The position numbers were made by a program, and so were the translations under genes. A stretch of 64,000 nucleotides of DNA from Anisus vortex (lineage: Eukaryota; Mollusca; Gastropoda; Planorbidae): NCBI GenBank assembly GCA_949126835.1, contig OX421500.1, positions 28,871,991 to 28,935,990 on the forward strand, in the 5' to 3' direction. Under the pieces are notes generated by a model that worked only from the letters and a program-made list of their open reading frames with translations, was not told where the DNA came from and made no database searches. Numbering within the stretch: position 1 is the stretch's first letter; each line of letters begins with the position of its first letter. Positions 62,663 to 64,000 of this stretch are shown in pieces.

Positions 62663-64000
62663 AACAAAAGAATCAAGACAGATGTACTGGATGATCATCA
62701 AGGATTAAACAGCAGCCAAAGGGAGAAGAAGCCTCAGCTGAAGTTATTCAGTGACTCTACAGGTGGCTTAGCAGGCAGCGAAATCGCGCCTAGCAATCTC
62801 TAAACCTAAGTGAACAATTTATTAGAAGATTAAAGTGTAAATAGAAACGTCAAAATAGGCGAAGATCAAGGCAAAGAGCAGTAAATAATTTGTAACAAAA
62901 AATTAGATGCAGGTTGAAATCTCGTAGAGGGCTCCTCTTTCTATTATCGTTCAGACAAAATAACTAATGAAGACTTGCGAAAATAACACAGCAATTCGTG
63001 GGGATGGAAAAACTAGAGAATTTTTAAAAAATAAATACCAAAGCATCTTTTGATGAACTTTCTGTTCATTTTTTATTTTTTAAATCAATTTATTGTCTGA
63101 ACGTACAATGACAAATCCCAAAGATAGAACAGGACTGCCAGAATATATATGTGTGTAACATTCTAAACAACAATTAAAACTAAACATAACAAGAAACATA
63201 ACATTAATGAAGATGACTGAGAAAGAATCTAAAACGTATTTAGCCCAAGCTATGACCCGTTCTCTACAATTACTAGACGGCACCTACATGTCTAGGAGAC
63301 AATAAGTCTTACAACAACCATCATTGAAGGCACAGATCAAAGTGTCAGAAGAAATGACAAAAATAAATAGGAGAAAATAAATTGTAATGTGTGGATTGGC
63401 CTTTCTCTTACAGTCTATCATATGGCAGCATCAATACTATAAAATGTGACTAGAGCTGGCAGACTGTGAACAAAAATCACATCTTGATATACGCAGGGGG
63501 TAAGGATACGTTAAAGGAAAATAATAATTTTTTTTTGTAAACTGTGTATAAACAGTGTAATGTTATTCCAATATATATTAGTTACTAGTTATTTACATCA
63601 CACCAGAAGTACCAGTAAAACAGACGTTTTATCCTGATTGTTAAAAAAAAGGCAACATTTGAATGTACTTATCGTCACCCAAATGTAGGTAAGAATAGTG
63701 TATGTTATGTTATATTATATTATTTACCTACAGCAAATCAAGACTGAATCTGCTCGAGCCCAAACGATATCAAACATATATAATATAGAGATAATGCATG
63801 TTAATGTTGTATTTAATATTAGAATGTGCACATTCTTTTTACGTTTTAAACAAAATATAATGTTCTAGCGCAAATTACACTGCATAATATTTGGTACATT
63901 ATATCAAACTGGCAATCCATTATTTTACTTATAAAAAATAGTATAAAAAAATAGGATTGTTTTAATAAATTAAATCTACTAACTTATAACATAAACTTAC

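Larger units (their letters stand above)
53637..64000. repeat. Segmental duplication, right copy (pairs with 4880-17390)
   Basis: It begins at an AT microsatellite followed by the same ACGATAAAGACCC block seen at 4900, and stays collinear with the left copy up to the window end, which corresponds to about 16.9 kb in the left copy. It carries its own insertion, a minus-strand solo LTR at 55160-55873, plus a 48-bp tandem expansion just before that LTR. Confidence 0.9.

Overview
The window is a stretch of AT-rich animal (metazoan) DNA with spliced genes, tRNA-derived SINEs, long microsatellites and several retroelement remnants. The kinds of mobile element (Gypsy gag/protease, non-LTR retrotransposon with a C-terminal zinc finger, tRNA-SINEs with a shared central domain, Helitron and hAT ends) and the IAP-like RING exons suggest a mollusc, probably a gastropod. 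That assignment is inference. No bacterial-style operons, CRISPR arrays or rRNA genes were seen.

Layout. 1-4728: the 3' part of a Gypsy-type LTR retrotransposon. It has one long open reading frame (gag, protease, a broken integrase piece, a hydrophobic tail), then about 2.1 kb of non-coding internal DNA, a polypurine tract and a 3' LTR. 4880-17390 and 53637-64000 are two copies of one large segmental duplication. Each has since taken its own insertions: a 1.1 kb LINE and a solo LTR in the left copy, and an oppositely oriented solo LTR in the right copy. 17400-46700 holds four more diverged units of about 6.5-8.8 kb in head-to-tail tandem. 46700-53636 is unrelated DNA with fragments of SINE, hAT, Helitron and CAGTG-type elements.

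The duplicated units carry the one recurrent gene I can support. It is a small gene family on the minus strand, visible as an exon of 75-78 bp (with the best ATG) and a terminal exon encoding a RING zinc finger of the IAP type. The phase-1 splice join is conserved. Four copies have both exons (predicted 92, 84, 84 and 92 aa). Two more copies keep only the small exon, and one of those has lost its splice acceptor. Upstream of five copies lies a promoter-like block: a TATA-like box, a kB-like site 60-90 bp further upstream (a perfect GGGAATTCCC palindrome in three copies), and a GTAAGT donor downstream. I read this as a tandem array of small RING proteins under NF-kB-type control, perhaps immune or apoptosis related. 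Promoter activity, exon 1 and NF-kB control are inferences and need transcript data.

Most other open frames are low-complexity translations or antisense shadows of repeats and are not annotated as genes.
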